Source: Sphingobacterium nematocida
GTDB lineage: Bacteria > Bacteroidota > Bacteroidia > Sphingobacteriales > Sphingobacteriaceae
DNA length: 64,000 nucleotides
Direction of reading: 5' to 3'
NCBI RefSeq assembly: GCF_900168125.1
Contig: NZ_FUZF01000018.1
Span: 1 to 64,000 of the forward strand
Below are positions 7,634 through 16,877 of the stretch, piece after piece (position 1 is the stretch's first letter; the number at the start of each line of letters is the position of its first letter). The notes under the pieces are model-generated. The model was not told where the DNA came from. It did no database searches and saw nothing but the letters and a program-made list of their open reading frames with translations. The position numbers and the translations under genes are program-made.

Positions 7634-9316
7634 CTATTTGACCAATTTTTTGTAACGGATACGTTTGGGAGCTACATCTCCTAATCTCTTTTTACGATTC
7701 TCTTCATATTCCGAATAGTTTCCTTCATAGAAATAGACTTCTGAATCTCCTTCAAAAGCTAAAATATGAGTACAAATTCTATCTAAAAACCACCTATCGT
7801 GTGAGATAACAACAGCACAGCCTCCAAAGTTTTCCAGCCCCTCTTCTAATGCGCGTAGTGTATTCACGTCGATATCATTTGTTGGCTCATCTAATAACAG
7901 TACGTTCGATGCCTTTTTCAAGGTAATAGCAAGGTGAACCCGATTGCGTTCTCCTCCTGACAATACACCGACTTTCTTCTGCTGATCGGCACCGTTAAAA
8001 TTAAATTTTGAAACGTAGGCTCTAGAATTTGTAGAACGATTGCCCAACATAATGTTATCATTACCTTCTGTAATATTTTCCCATACAGACTTTTCAGGAT
8101 CTAGGTCATTATGCATCTGATCGACATAGCCCAAAACCACGGTCTCACCAACTTTGAATGTCCCTGTATCCGGAGTTTCTTGTCCTGTAATTAAACGAAA
8201 CAACGTTGTCTTCCCTGCACCGTTTGGACCGATGATACCGACAATACCAGCCGGAGGCAGTGAAAAACTCAGATTTTCGAATAAAATGCGATCTCCATAA
8301 GCTTTGGATATATTATCAGCCTCTATCACGACATTCCCAAGGCGAGGCCCAGGAGGGATAAACAACTCTAGTTTCTCTTCTCTTTCCTTTGTTTCTTCAG
8401 AAGCTAATTTGTCGTAGTTATGCAGACGCGCTTTGGATTTAGCATGTCTCGCTTTCGGAGCCATCCGCACCCATTCTAACTCCCTTTCTAATGTCTTTTG
8501 ACGTTTTGTCTCTTGTTTCTCTTCTTGTGCTAAACGCTTAGATTTTTGATCTAACCAAGAAGAATAGTTTCCTTTCCATGGAATTCCTTCCCCGCGATCA
8601 AGTTCCAAAATCCATCCTGCAACATTGTCCAAGAAGTACCTATCGTGTGTGACCGCAATGACCGTACCTTTATAATGCTGTAGGTGTTGTTCCAACCAAT
8701 CTATAGATTCTGCATCCAAGTGGTTGGTCGGTTCATCCAGCAATAATACATCTGGTTCTTGTAGTAATAGTCGACAAAGAGCAACCCTACGTCGCTCTCC
8801 CCCTGACAAATTGGCAATTTTGGAATCTGGCTCTGGACAGCGAAGTGCATCCATAGCACGCTCTAGTTTAGAATCCAGTTCCCAAGCGTTAGTAGCATCT
8901 ATTTTGTCCTGTAACTCGCCCTGTCTAGCCAGTAATTTATCCATTTCATCTGGATTCTCATACACTTCAGGCAAACCAAAACGCTCATTAATCTCTTCAT
9001 ATTCTTTCAGAATCGCTGCAGTCTCTGCAACTCCTTCTTCTACAATCTCCTTTACGGTCTTCTCCAAGTCCAATTCTGGCTCTTGTGCCAAATAACCAAC
9101 CGAATACCCTGGGGAAAAGACAACCTCTCCTTGGAAGGACTTATCTAAACCAGCAATAATTTTTAAAAGAGATGATTTACCTGATCCATTGAGACCTATA
9201 ACACCGATTTTGGCACCATAGAAAAATGATAGGTATATATTTTTTAAAACCTGCTTTTGGGGTGGGTAAATTTTATTTACACCAGCCATTGAAAAAATTA
9301 TTTTTTCGTCTGACAT
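7634..9316 (-). CDS. ettA: Energy-dependent translational throttle protein EttA (ABC-F)
   Basis: 560 residues, the usual EttA length. Two ABC domains lie in tandem with no membrane part. Walker A motifs are GLNGSGKSS and GPNGAGKTT. Signatures are LSGGERRRVA and LSGGERNRVH, with Walker B motifs ending DEPTNHLD and DEPTNDID. The linker between them is charged (WVRMAPKARHAKSKAR). EttA binds the ribosomal E site and gates the first peptide bonds according to ATP/ADP ratio. It is the first gene of a run with the FixL-like kinase (no gap) and the REC-FNR regulator, so a general translation factor and an oxygen sensor may share a transcript. Confidence 0.92.
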   Translation of the reverse strand: MSDEKIIFSMAGVNKIYPPQKQVLKNIYLSFFYGAKIGVIGLNGSGKSSLLKIIAGLDKSFQGEVVFSPGYSVGYLAQEPELDLEKTVKEIVEEGVAETAAILKEYEEINERFGLPEVYENPDEMDKLLARQGELQDKIDATNAWELDSKLERAMDALRCPEPDSKIANLSGGERRRVALCRLLLQEPDVLLLDEPTNHLDAESIDWLEQHLQHYKGTVIAVTHDRYFLDNVAGWILELDRGEGIPWKGNYSSWLDQKSKRLAQEEKQETKRQKTLERELEWVRMAPKARHAKSKARLHNYDKLASEETKEREEKLELFIPPGPRLGNVVIEADNISKAYGDRILFENLSFSLPPAGIVGIIGPNGAGKTTLFRLITGQETPDTGTFKVGETVVLGYVDQMHNDLDPEKSVWENITEGNDNIMLGNRSTNSRAYVSKFNFNGADQQKKVGVLSGGERNRVHLAITLKKASNVLLLDEPTNDIDVNTLRALEEGLENFGGCAVVISHDRWFLDRICTHILAFEGDSEVYFYEGNYSEYEENRKKRLGDVAPKRIRYKKLVK

Positions 9317-9358
9317 ATCTTTTTAGACCTAAACTTTTATATTTTTAACTATATGCTC

Positions 9359-9390
9359 CAAAGATACCAAATTCGCGACGAATTGTGAAA
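9359..9390 (-). promoter_or_regulatory. Promoter of the ettA-kinase-regulator operon
   Basis: On the minus strand, TATCTTTG (9366-9359) is a perfect -7 element, with TTTCA about 19 nt upstream as a weak -33. It lies 43 nt ahead of the ettA ATG. Confidence 0.6.
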
Positions 9391-9500
9391 CACTGTAGCT
9401 ATACTAAAGATCAAAACGTTATATATCAATGAACGAAACCTGCCATTTTGACTTTATCACCCTATGGCTTGATTGTTGATAATTTATAGAAAATAATAGG

Positions 9501-9529
9501 TTGGGATTTACATTTATTTCATACATTTA
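9501..9529 (+). promoter_or_regulatory. Promoter of clpC
   Basis: TTG (9501-9503), an 18-nt spacer and TACATTTA (9522-9529, one mismatch to TAnnTTTG) precede the clpC ATG by 41 nt. No CIRCE-type inverted repeat was seen. Confidence 0.5.
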
Positions 9530-9570
9530 TAAAAGTCCTAACTTAGTTTAAAAGAAAGAAAGGTAATTAC

Positions 9571-12114
9571 ATGGAAGCAAAATTCTCACCAAGAGTCAAA
9601 GATGTGATATCTTATAGCCGAGAAGAAGCATTACGTCTTCGTCATGACTATATAGGCACAGAGCATCTCCTACTTGGACTTATTCGAGAAGGTGATGGGG
9701 TGGCGATAAAAATCCTTAGAAATCTATTAGTAGACACGGCCTCAATCCGTCAGTCTATTGAGGATGCTGTAAAAGGTTCATCGGTATCCAGAGCACCGGT
9801 AGGATCGGTCCCGCTGACAAAACAAGCGGAAAAGGTATTGAAGATTACATATCTTGAAGCAAAAATTTTCAAAAGTGATATTATCGGTACGGAACATCTA
9901 CTGTTGGCTATATTGCGGGACGAAGACAACATCGCCTCACAAATCTTACAACAGTTTAATGTAACGTACGATTTATTCAAAAATGAAGTAGAACAGAATA
10001 AAGCGACAATTACGGATGAGGCACCAGGCTCGTCTACACCTGATGACGATTACGCAGAAGAGGAAAATTTTTCGGCACCGAAAAAAGTCTCCGACATTAA
10101 ATCCAAGACTCCAGTTCTTGACAATTTTGGTAGGGACTTGACTCGTGCTGCTGAAGAAGGCAAACTCGATCCTATCGTCGGCCGTGAAAAAGAAATCGAA
10201 CGTGTATCTCAAATACTATCTCGCCGTAAGAAAAATAATCCAATTCTTATCGGTGAACCAGGCGTTGGTAAATCCGCAATAGCAGAAGGCCTTGCGCTTC
10301 GTATAGTACAGCGTAAAGTTTCACGTGTATTGTTTAATAAACGTGTTGTTACACTAGATCTAGCTTCTCTTGTCGCTGGTACCAAATACAGAGGGCAGTT
10401 CGAAGAACGCATGAAAGCAGTCATGAATGAGCTTGAGAAATCTCCCGATGTAATTCTATTCATCGATGAGATCCATACTATTGTTGGAGCAGGTGGGGCA
10501 TCAGGCTCATTGGATGCCTCGAACATGTTCAAGCCGGCATTAGCCCGTGGTGAGATTCAATGTATTGGAGCAACAACACTGGATGAATACCGACAGTTCA
10601 TCGAAAAAGATGGGGCGCTCGATAGACGATTCCAAAAGGTGATGATCGAGCCAGCTTCTCACGACGAGACTATTGAGATCCTCAACAGAATAAAAGACAA
10701 ATATGAAGAACATCATAACGTCAATTATACTCCTGAGGCAATTGAAGCTTGTGTCACGTTAACAACCCGATATATTACGGATCGTTTTCTACCGGATAAG
10801 GCTATTGATGCTCTAGATGAAGCGGGATCCCGCGTACATCTAACCAATATACATGTCCCTCAATCTATCATCGATATTGAAGAGAAAATTGAAGAGATTA
10901 AGGTAGAAAAAAACAAAGTTGTCCGTTCTCAAAAGTATGAAGAGGCAGCAAAACTCCGGGATACAGAGAAGAAATTATTAGAAGAACTGGATAAAGAGAA
11001 GGCGGCATGGGAAGCTGAAACCAAAAGCAAACGCTACACGGTTACAGAAGATAATGTTGCAGAAGTTGTTTCTATGATGACGGGTATCCCTGTACAACGC
11101 GTAAGTCAAACCGACAGTCAAAAATTACTGAACATGGGTGAGTCCATGAAAGGACGAATCATAGGTCAGGATGATGCTGTTCATAAATTGGTAAAAGCCA
11201 TACAACGAACACGCGCTGGATTAAAAGACCCGAAAAAACCTATTGGTTCCTTTATCTTTTTGGGACCTACTGGTGTAGGTAAGACTGAACTTGCTAAAGA
11301 ATTAGCTCGGTTTATGTTTGACTCTGAGGACTCCTTGATTCAGGTTGACATGAGTGAGTACATGGAAAAATTTGCTGTATCTAGACTAGTTGGAGCGCCT
11401 CCAGGATATGTAGGTTATGAAGAAGGAGGGCAACTCACTGAAAAAGTCCGTCGTAAACCTTATTCTGTGGTGTTATTAGATGAAATAGAGAAGGCACATC
11501 CAGATGTATTCAATCTTCTGCTCCAAGTCCTTGATGAAGGTCAGCTAACCGATAGTCTGGGCAGGAAAGTTGATTTTAGAAATACGATCATCATCATGAC
11601 TTCTAATATCGGGGTGCGTCAACTGAAAGAATTTGGGCAAGGCGTTGGATTTACGACTGCTGCGAAAGAAAATCAAGCGGATTCGCATTCGAGAGGTGTG
11701 ATAGAGACGGCTTTAAAACGTGCATTTGCTCCTGAATTTTTAAACCGTATCGATGATGTGATTGTTTTCAATTCGTTAACCAAAGAGAATATTTTCAAAA
11801 TTATCGATATTGAATTGAGATCGCTCTTTGGTCGTATCGAAGCACTGGGACACTCTATTGACCTAACGGATAAAGCTAAAGAGTTTATTGCCGAAAAGGG
11901 CTATGATACAAACTTTGGTGCACGTCCTTTGAAACGTGCGATACAGAAGTATCTTGAAGATCCGATTGCCGAAGAAATCCTCAAAGGAGAACTAAAAGCA
12001 AATGCAGTCATTATGGTTGATCTAGACGAAGAGAAAAAAGAAATCGTCGTTAAAGGAGGCAACTCTGGTGATAGTTCTGTCGCGTCAGATGTAAGCGAAG
12101 AAAATGAAAAATAA
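9571..12114 (+). CDS. clpC: ATP-dependent Clp protease ATP-binding subunit ClpC
   Basis: 847 residues. A HSP100 unfoldase that feeds damaged or tagged proteins to ClpP. Residues 1-145 are the duplicated Clp_N domain. The first AAA domain has Walker A GEPGVGKSA near 228. A UVR-like middle segment (YEEAAKLRDTEKKLLEEL) near 453-470 identifies ClpC rather than ClpA or ClpB. The second AAA domain has GPTGVGKTE near 565, then the ClpB D2-small domain. The C-terminal tail is acidic. It is monocistronic, divergent from ettA, and closed by a strong bidirectional terminator. Confidence 0.95.
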   Translation: MEAKFSPRVKDVISYSREEALRLRHDYIGTEHLLLGLIREGDGVAIKILRNLLVDTASIRQSIEDAVKGSSVSRAPVGSVPLTKQAEKVLKITYLEAKIFKSDIIGTEHLLLAILRDEDNIASQILQQFNVTYDLFKNEVEQNKATITDEAPGSSTPDDDYAEEENFSAPKKVSDIKSKTPVLDNFGRDLTRAAEEGKLDPIVGREKEIERVSQILSRRKKNNPILIGEPGVGKSAIAEGLALRIVQRKVSRVLFNKRVVTLDLASLVAGTKYRGQFEERMKAVMNELEKSPDVILFIDEIHTIVGAGGASGSLDASNMFKPALARGEIQCIGATTLDEYRQFIEKDGALDRRFQKVMIEPASHDETIEILNRIKDKYEEHHNVNYTPEAIEACVTLTTRYITDRFLPDKAIDALDEAGSRVHLTNIHVPQSIIDIEEKIEEIKVEKNKVVRSQKYEEAAKLRDTEKKLLEELDKEKAAWEAETKSKRYTVTEDNVAEVVSMMTGIPVQRVSQTDSQKLLNMGESMKGRIIGQDDAVHKLVKAIQRTRAGLKDPKKPIGSFIFLGPTGVGKTELAKELARFMFDSEDSLIQVDMSEYMEKFAVSRLVGAPPGYVGYEEGGQLTEKVRRKPYSVVLLDEIEKAHPDVFNLLLQVLDEGQLTDSLGRKVDFRNTIIIMTSNIGVRQLKEFGQGVGFTTAAKENQADSHSRGVIETALKRAFAPEFLNRIDDVIVFNSLTKENIFKIIDIELRSLFGRIEALGHSIDLTDKAKEFIAEKGYDTNFGARPLKRAIQKYLEDPIAEEILKGELKANAVIMVDLDEEKKEIVVKGGNSGDSSVASDVSEENEK

Positions 12115-12137
12115 ACGTAAAGTTTAAATAAAAAAAA

Positions 12138-12157
12138 ACCTGACCAAATGGTCAGGT
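12138..12157. terminator. Bidirectional terminator between clpC and the DUF3472 gene
   Basis: ACCTGACCA pairs with TGGTCAGGT. An A-run precedes and a T-run follows, so it can stop transcription from both converging genes. Confidence 0.9.
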
Positions 12158-12170
12158 TTTTTTTTATTGA

Positions 12171-13451
12171 TTATGGTAACTTATCGAAATCTATCACAGG
12201 AACTTCTCCTTTTTTAATAGCATCAAATTTACTACCTGGACTTACAATGTTATTAAAAAAACCACCATTCTGAAGATAAAACCCATCTTTTGTAACACCT
12301 CCAGTTGCATCTATGCGTTGCTTTTGCGTATATGTATTATCTACTGTAAACCGAGCTCTTTCTATAGGTTTCCATGCATTATCAGCATAGTACCATTGGT
12401 TTTTATAAACTACTTTTCTTCCCAAATACCCTTGATTAGGGTCAAAGTTTTCTAGGAAACTATGAAACCTCTTCAAGTGACTATCTGTCTGTGGCCGCTT
12501 AAAGCTAGCTATAAGCTTCCAATCATTTACTTCGGGAGCAAAAAACCAAGCTGTAAAATCTGTATTCCCACTTCCATCGGGGCTACCCTTCAATAAAAAC
12601 CGATAGGTATTTCCAGCTTTCCAATTGTACTTAAGATAGCTCTGTCCTCCGGAACCTTCATTTCCAAATTCGCCGGTATGCACCGCAACGCCCTTTTTTA
12701 ACAATCTTATCTTATGGTCTTCTGGTATGGATTTCGGATCATCCGTTTCGAATGGACTCCATACAGAAAATAAAACACGTCTTTCTGAAGCAGAATTTAC
12801 TTGAATACCGAAATATCCCTGAGCAAACCCAACAGCCATAAAATAGGATCCAATTTTATCTTCACCTACAGGAATCTGCATTTCATTATAATAATAGCGT
12901 ACTGTTTCATTCTCCGGCACCTCATACCCCATATGACAAGAAGGCCCTCTCCTACTCCAATAATAGAAACTGGGATCATCTGAAAAAATTAGTCCTTCCT
13001 CAACAGCAGATCCGGAGACAATAATATGGCTAACCTCTGCCTCACCTTCCATTCCTTTTAGGTCGAGATGATGGTATCCTGGCTCTTTGATCTTAAAAGT
13101 ACCTAAATCAATATCTGTGAATCCATCTTTATCTATAACAGCCTGTCTTTTATTTTTCAAAAACACAATTTCTAATTTGGCTATTGAGGGACCTGCTTTT
13201 CGTCCACGTAGCTTTATTTGAAGATCTCCCTTTCCAAGCACTTTAAAATATGTATTGGTATTTCGGGAATCGCTTGCGGCGATAAATGCGGTTTCTCTTC
13301 CGATTCTTGACTTCCCGTGATTTCCCCCTATCTGAAAAGCGTTCCCAGCTAATGATACTTCATAAGATTTTGTAGATTGCGCCCATACATCGACACAGAA
13401 ACTACACAAAAGAAAAGTAAGAAGGTAAAAAATAGACTTTGTGTTCTTCAT
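12171..13451 (-). CDS. Secreted DUF5077/DUF3472 domain protein
   Basis: 426 residues with a clear SPI signal peptide (residues 1-25, ending VWAQ). About residues 28-150 look like a DUF5077 beta domain. About residues 160-370 look like DUF3472 (SRRGPSCHMGYEVP, then VLFSVWSPFETDDP and GNEGSGGQSYLKYNWKAG). The pair is common in Bacteroidota and is thought to bind or process carbohydrate or another extracellular polymer; no catalytic residues can be named. It converges on clpC and lies downstream of argC beyond a terminator, so it is probably transcribed alone. Confidence 0.75.
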   Translation of the reverse strand: MKNTKSIFYLLTFLLCSFCVDVWAQSTKSYEVSLAGNAFQIGGNHGKSRIGRETAFIAASDSRNTNTYFKVLGKGDLQIKLRGRKAGPSIAKLEIVFLKNKRQAVIDKDGFTDIDLGTFKIKEPGYHHLDLKGMEGEAEVSHIIVSGSAVEEGLIFSDDPSFYYWSRRGPSCHMGYEVPENETVRYYYNEMQIPVGEDKIGSYFMAVGFAQGYFGIQVNSASERRVLFSVWSPFETDDPKSIPEDHKIRLLKKGVAVHTGEFGNEGSGGQSYLKYNWKAGNTYRFLLKGSPDGSGNTDFTAWFFAPEVNDWKLIASFKRPQTDSHLKRFHSFLENFDPNQGYLGRKVVYKNQWYYADNAWKPIERARFTVDNTYTQKQRIDATGGVTKDGFYLQNGGFFNNIVSPGSKFDAIKKGEVPVIDFDKLP

Positions 13452-13589
13452 CTTTAAATATTAACTAAATTAGAATATGCGAATTTATTAATTAGTATTC
13501 CTCCTTAAAAGTATCGTAATCAAAGGATACTAGAAAAGATGCGAAAACAATCAAACGTTTGTCAAACAGGAATGTTACGATAAATTAAA

Positions 13590-13624
13590 AAAGGCGGGCC
13601 TCCCAATATCGAAAGCCCGCCTTT
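13590..13624 (-). terminator. Terminator of the arginine operon
   Basis: AAAGGCGGGC pairs with GCCCGCCTTT around a 15-nt loop. A T-run follows on the minus strand, directly downstream of argC. Confidence 0.88.
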
Positions 13625-13645
13625 AATCTCCTATTCTTCTTCAGA

Positions 13646-14665
13646 TCAAAACCCCACCGATTTAAGGTTTAATCCTGTCCTCTCACTTAATCCAAACATA
13701 AGGTTCATATTCTGAACAGCTTGACCAGACGCACCTTTTAACAAATTATCCGTAGCATTTAAAACAAGCAGCTTATCGCCATGTTTCTCCAGATAAAGAA
13801 TACTTTTATTCGTATTCACTACCTGCTTGAGATCGATATTGACACGTGAAACAACGGTAAATGGATGATCCTGATAATAATCTTCATAATAGGTGTACGC
13901 CTCTTCCTCCGTCAAATCTGAATCGACATAAATACTGGAAAAGATACCACGCGGGAAAGCTCCGCGTAACGGAACAAAGTTGATACGTTTTGCAGCTCGA
14001 TCCATTAATGGACAATCCGAATCTTCTAAAAATCCATTTTGCAGCTGGTTCAATGATTCAGAAATTTCTTGCAGATGTTGATGCTCAAAAGACTTGTAGG
14101 CTGAAAGATTGCCTGACCTCCAGGAAAAGTGCGAAGTAGCCCCTGGTTTCTGCCCTGCTCCCGTAGATCCAGTAGTCGCCGTGACATGTACCTGTCCTGG
14201 TAATAAATTATGGGCAGCCAGAGGTAAGAGCGCGAGTTGGATATTAGTTGCAAAACATCCCGGATTGGCCAAATATTGAGCAGATTTTATGGTATCACGA
14301 TTTAATTCAGGCAGCCCATAGATAAATTTTTGTCCTTGATACATTGAGTTAGATTTAAGACGATAGTCTTGTGACAAATCAATTATCTTGACTCTAGGGG
14401 ACACCGTATTTGCTTCTAGAAACTTACGTGCATCTCCATGACCTACACACAAGAATAATACGTCTATTTCTGAATGAAAATCTGTAGTAAAGTATAACTC
14501 TGTATCACCCAAAAGGTCATTGTGTACCTCATATATTTTCTTGCCAGCATTTGATCCACTATTTGCAAATACAATATCTACATGGGGATGATAGATAAGA
14601 ATCCGCAACAACTCTCCTCCTGTATAACCTGCAGATCCGACAATGCCTACTTTAATCTTTTCCAT
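13646..14665 (-). CDS. argC: N-acetyl-gamma-glutamyl-phosphate reductase
   Basis: 339 residues. NADPH-dependent reduction of N-acyl-glutamyl phosphate to the semialdehyde, the third step of arginine synthesis. The N-terminal Rossmann motif is VGIVGSAGYTGGEL, and the catalytic cysteine is C137 in YLANPGCFATN. The length fits the type 1 family. It follows argG by 90 nt, and that gap contains a terminator-like hairpin. The usual Bacteroidota partners argD, argF', argB, argE and argH are not downstream; an unrelated DUF3472 gene is. The acyl group may be succinyl rather than acetyl in this phylum (established for Bacteroides, inferred here). Confidence 0.94.
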   Translation of the reverse strand: MEKIKVGIVGSAGYTGGELLRILIYHPHVDIVFANSGSNAGKKIYEVHNDLLGDTELYFTTDFHSEIDVLFLCVGHGDARKFLEANTVSPRVKIIDLSQDYRLKSNSMYQGQKFIYGLPELNRDTIKSAQYLANPGCFATNIQLALLPLAAHNLLPGQVHVTATTGSTGAGQKPGATSHFSWRSGNLSAYKSFEHQHLQEISESLNQLQNGFLEDSDCPLMDRAAKRINFVPLRGAFPRGIFSSIYVDSDLTEEEAYTYYEDYYQDHPFTVVSRVNIDLKQVVNTNKSILYLEKHGDKLLVLNATDNLLKGASGQAVQNMNLMFGLSERTGLNLKSVGF

Positions 14666-14688
14666 AAAATATGTTCTCTTATCTTAAA

Positions 14689-14725
14689 AAAATGGGCACT
14701 ACGTACAAAACGCGGCACCCATTTT
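14689..14725 (-). terminator. Terminator-like hairpin between argG and argC
   Basis: On the minus strand, AAAATGGG and CCCATTTT enclose a 21-nt loop, and a run of seven T follows. It lies inside the operon, so it would reduce or regulate argC expression relative to argG. Confidence 0.6.
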
Positions 14726-14755
14726 CATTTATCAATACAATCTAGTGATTGTCGA

Positions 14756-15943
14756 TTAACCTTTTTGGTTTACTTTGTGCCAAATAATAGTTTGATTTCC
14801 GAATATTTTTGAGAACCCTTTTACGTCATCCCCTGTATAGCCTTCATTCATCTCACCATAACTACCGAATTCATTGTTCATCAAATCATGTGCAGATTCA
14901 ATACCAACGATTACAAATCGATACGGATGTAATTCCACAATAACTCGTCCGGTAACCGTGCTCTGTGAAGATGATAAAAATGCTTCTATATCACGCATTA
15001 CCGGATCATGCATTTGTCCCTCATGCATCCAGTTTCCATAAAAACCGGAAATTTGATCTTTCCAAGCGAGTTGCCACTTCGTTAATGTATGTTTTTCCAA
15101 GGTATGGTGAGCCTTAACCAAAATAATAGGTCCAGCTGCTTCAAAACCAACCCGTCCCTTGATCCCGATAATAGTATCACCAACGTGGATATCCCGTCCA
15201 ATGCCGTAAGGCTGTGCCAGATCCTGCAATTGTTGTATAACCGCGACTGGTCCGATTTTGTTACCATTCAACGCAACAGGCTCACCTTTCTCAAAGTCAA
15301 TTGTGACTGTTTGAGGGCTGGTAGAGGTCGCTGCAGTCGGCCAAGCAGATTCTGGCAGGTATTGATTGGATGTTAAGGTCTCTGCACCTCCTACCGAGGT
15401 TCCCCAAAGTCCTTTATTAATTGAATACTTTGCTTTCTCTGCGCTATAAGGGAAACCATGATTACCAAGGTACTCTATCTCCGCCTCACGTGATAATTTC
15501 AAATCTCTAATCGGCGTAATTATTTCTACGCCTGGGATCAATGTGTTAAAGATCATATCAAAACGAACCTGATCATTTCCAGCCCCCGTAGATCCATGTG
15601 CTACGCACTCTGCGCCGATCTTCTTCGCATAATTAGCTATCGCTGTAGCTTGACAAACGCGCTCTGCTGATACAGAAAGAGGATATGTTGCATTTTTCAG
15701 TACGTTCCCAAAAATAAGGTATTTAATAGTGTCGCGATAATAGTCCTGTGTCTCATCAATCGTCGTATGCGATTTTACACCAAGCTCGTACGCTCGCGCT
15801 TCGATATGCTTTATTTCATCTTCTGAGAAGCCACCTGTATTAACGACCACAGAGTGAACTTCCATACCTAAATCCTTAGAAAGATAAATACAGCAAAACG
15901 ATGTATCTAAACCTCCACTGAATGCTAAAACTACTTTTTTCAT
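14756..15943 (-). CDS. argG: Argininosuccinate synthase
   Basis: 395 residues. It condenses citrulline with aspartate, using ATP, to give argininosuccinate. The PP-loop is AFSGGLDTSFC at the N-terminus. The binding segment GSTGAGNDQVRFD and the residues after it fit the family. It is the middle gene of the GNAT-argG-argC run on the minus strand. A pseudo-palindrome, AAATTG-N8-CAATTT, lies in its 82-nt upstream gap and may be an operator. Confidence 0.95.
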   Translation of the reverse strand: MKKVVLAFSGGLDTSFCCIYLSKDLGMEVHSVVVNTGGFSEDEIKHIEARAYELGVKSHTTIDETQDYYRDTIKYLIFGNVLKNATYPLSVSAERVCQATAIANYAKKIGAECVAHGSTGAGNDQVRFDMIFNTLIPGVEIITPIRDLKLSREAEIEYLGNHGFPYSAEKAKYSINKGLWGTSVGGAETLTSNQYLPESAWPTAATSTSPQTVTIDFEKGEPVALNGNKIGPVAVIQQLQDLAQPYGIGRDIHVGDTIIGIKGRVGFEAAGPIILVKAHHTLEKHTLTKWQLAWKDQISGFYGNWMHEGQMHDPVMRDIEAFLSSSQSTVTGRVIVELHPYRFVIVGIESAHDLMNNEFGSYGEMNEGYTGDDVKGFSKIFGNQTIIWHKVNQKG

Positions 15944-15972
15944 CGAATAAATATTTGTGAGTGCTTATTTTA

Positions 15973-15992
15973 AAATTGTATAAATGCAATTT
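15973..15992. promoter_or_regulatory. Pseudo-palindrome upstream of argG (possible operator)
   Basis: AAATTG (15973-15978) and CAATTT (15987-15992) are inverted around 8 nt. The size suits a dimeric repressor but it is not a clear match to the ArgR box. Confidence 0.25.
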
Positions 15993-16025
15993 CTACACTC
16001 GTTTTGTGTTTAAGAGGGTATCAAA

Positions 16026-16742
16026 TCAAAATCCTTTTACTGGCCTACTGCCCAAAGGAAATAACATGCCTAACATTTTCCGCGTCGATTTCCACAATTT
16101 TGCTTCAATACGCTTCAGTAAAGATTGCTTCTTTGAAATGCGATCTAAACGTTCCTTTGCTTCGGCTTTACGTTGTATTTTTTCTTTCAATTCCTTTTCT
16201 TTTTCAACAGGATCCCAAAGCATAGCTGTACACATACAGTTCTTACGATCTTTACTCATCAATATATCGTAATTTATACAACTTTGGCAGCCTTTCCAAA
16301 ATTCTTCGTCTTGCGTTAATTCGGAATACGTTACGGGCTCATACCCTAGATCAGAATTAATCTTCATCACTGCAAGTCCAGTTGTCAATCCGAATATTTT
16401 CGAATTCGGATACTTCTCCCTAGAAAGTTCGAATACACGCTTTTTTATTGCCTTTGCTAATCCCACTTTCCGAAAAATAGGATTCACGATTAACCCGGAG
16501 TTAGCTACATAATCTCCATGCCCCCAAGTCTCAATATAACAAAACCCGGCCCAAGTACCATCCTTATGCAAAGCGATAACAGCCTTTCCTTCATTCATTT
16601 TCATAGCCACGTATTCGGGCTTACGGCGGGCAATACCTGTGCCCCGAGCCTTCGCTGACTCAAACATTTCGTCACAGATCTGCTCGGCATACCTCACATG
16701 GTCTGCCGTGGCTGGGATAATTAAAAAATCTGAAATTGTCAT
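16026..16742 (-). CDS. GNAT-family N-acetyltransferase, first gene of the arginine operon
   Basis: 238 residues, longer than a minimal GNAT. The acyl-CoA core is at about 60-135: AGFCYIETWG, then NPIFRKVGLAKAIKKRVFE with the acyl-CoA loop. A cysteine cluster follows (C152, C155, C169, C171; GCQSC and CMC), which could bind metal, then a basic helical tail at 178-235. Its place upstream of argG is recurrent in Bacteroidota (from memory). No ArgA or ArgJ is visible here, so it is a candidate glutamate N-acyltransferase, though substrate is not shown. The long leader before it encodes an arginine-rich peptide. Confidence 0.75.
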   Translation of the reverse strand: MTISDFLIIPATADHVRYAEQICDEMFESAKARGTGIARRKPEYVAMKMNEGKAVIALHKDGTWAGFCYIETWGHGDYVANSGLIVNPIFRKVGLAKAIKKRVFELSREKYPNSKIFGLTTGLAVMKINSDLGYEPVTYSELTQDEEFWKGCQSCINYDILMSKDRKNCMCTAMLWDPVEKEKELKEKIQRKAEAKERLDRISKKQSLLKRIEAKLWKSTRKMLGMLFPLGSRPVKGF

Positions 16743-16807
16743 CTTAAGATGTCGACCTAAAAATTAATACACTAAACGTGCGCTAAAAGTAATAACCAAG
16801 GATTAAG

Positions 16808-16877
16808 AAATTCATCGAGCCAGATGAATTTACCATTAATGAGAATTTTCCTGCCTCTTGTATCAAGCTCGAGGCAG
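16808..16877 (-). promoter_or_regulatory. Paired hairpins in the arginine operon leader
   Basis: CTGCCTC/GAGGCAG (16851-16857, 16871-16877) forms a stem that covers the last codons and stop of the leader peptide. A second perfect 9-bp stem, AAATTCATC/GATGAATTT (16808-16831), lies downstream in transcript order and is followed by TTTCTT. This layout suits attenuation, with the second stem as terminator or sequestor. Confidence 0.5.

Noticed and set aside
8724..9095. 123-codon plus-strand frame inside ettA
   Set aside because: Serine-rich antisense product of an ABC-F gene; a shadow of the conserved coding frame.
9469..9482. TTGAT-TGTT-GATAA as a second FNR box upstream of ettA
   Set aside because: The right half is not the inverse of the left (GATAA instead of ATCAA), so only a half-site is present.
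9317..9570. CIRCE or other heat-shock operator upstream of clpC
   Set aside because: No inverted repeat of the TTAGCACTC type is present.
15973..15992. Canonical ArgR box upstream of argG
   Set aside because: The AAATTG-N8-CAATTT symmetry is real, but the TGAAT/ATTCA core is missing; kept only as a weak operator-like site.
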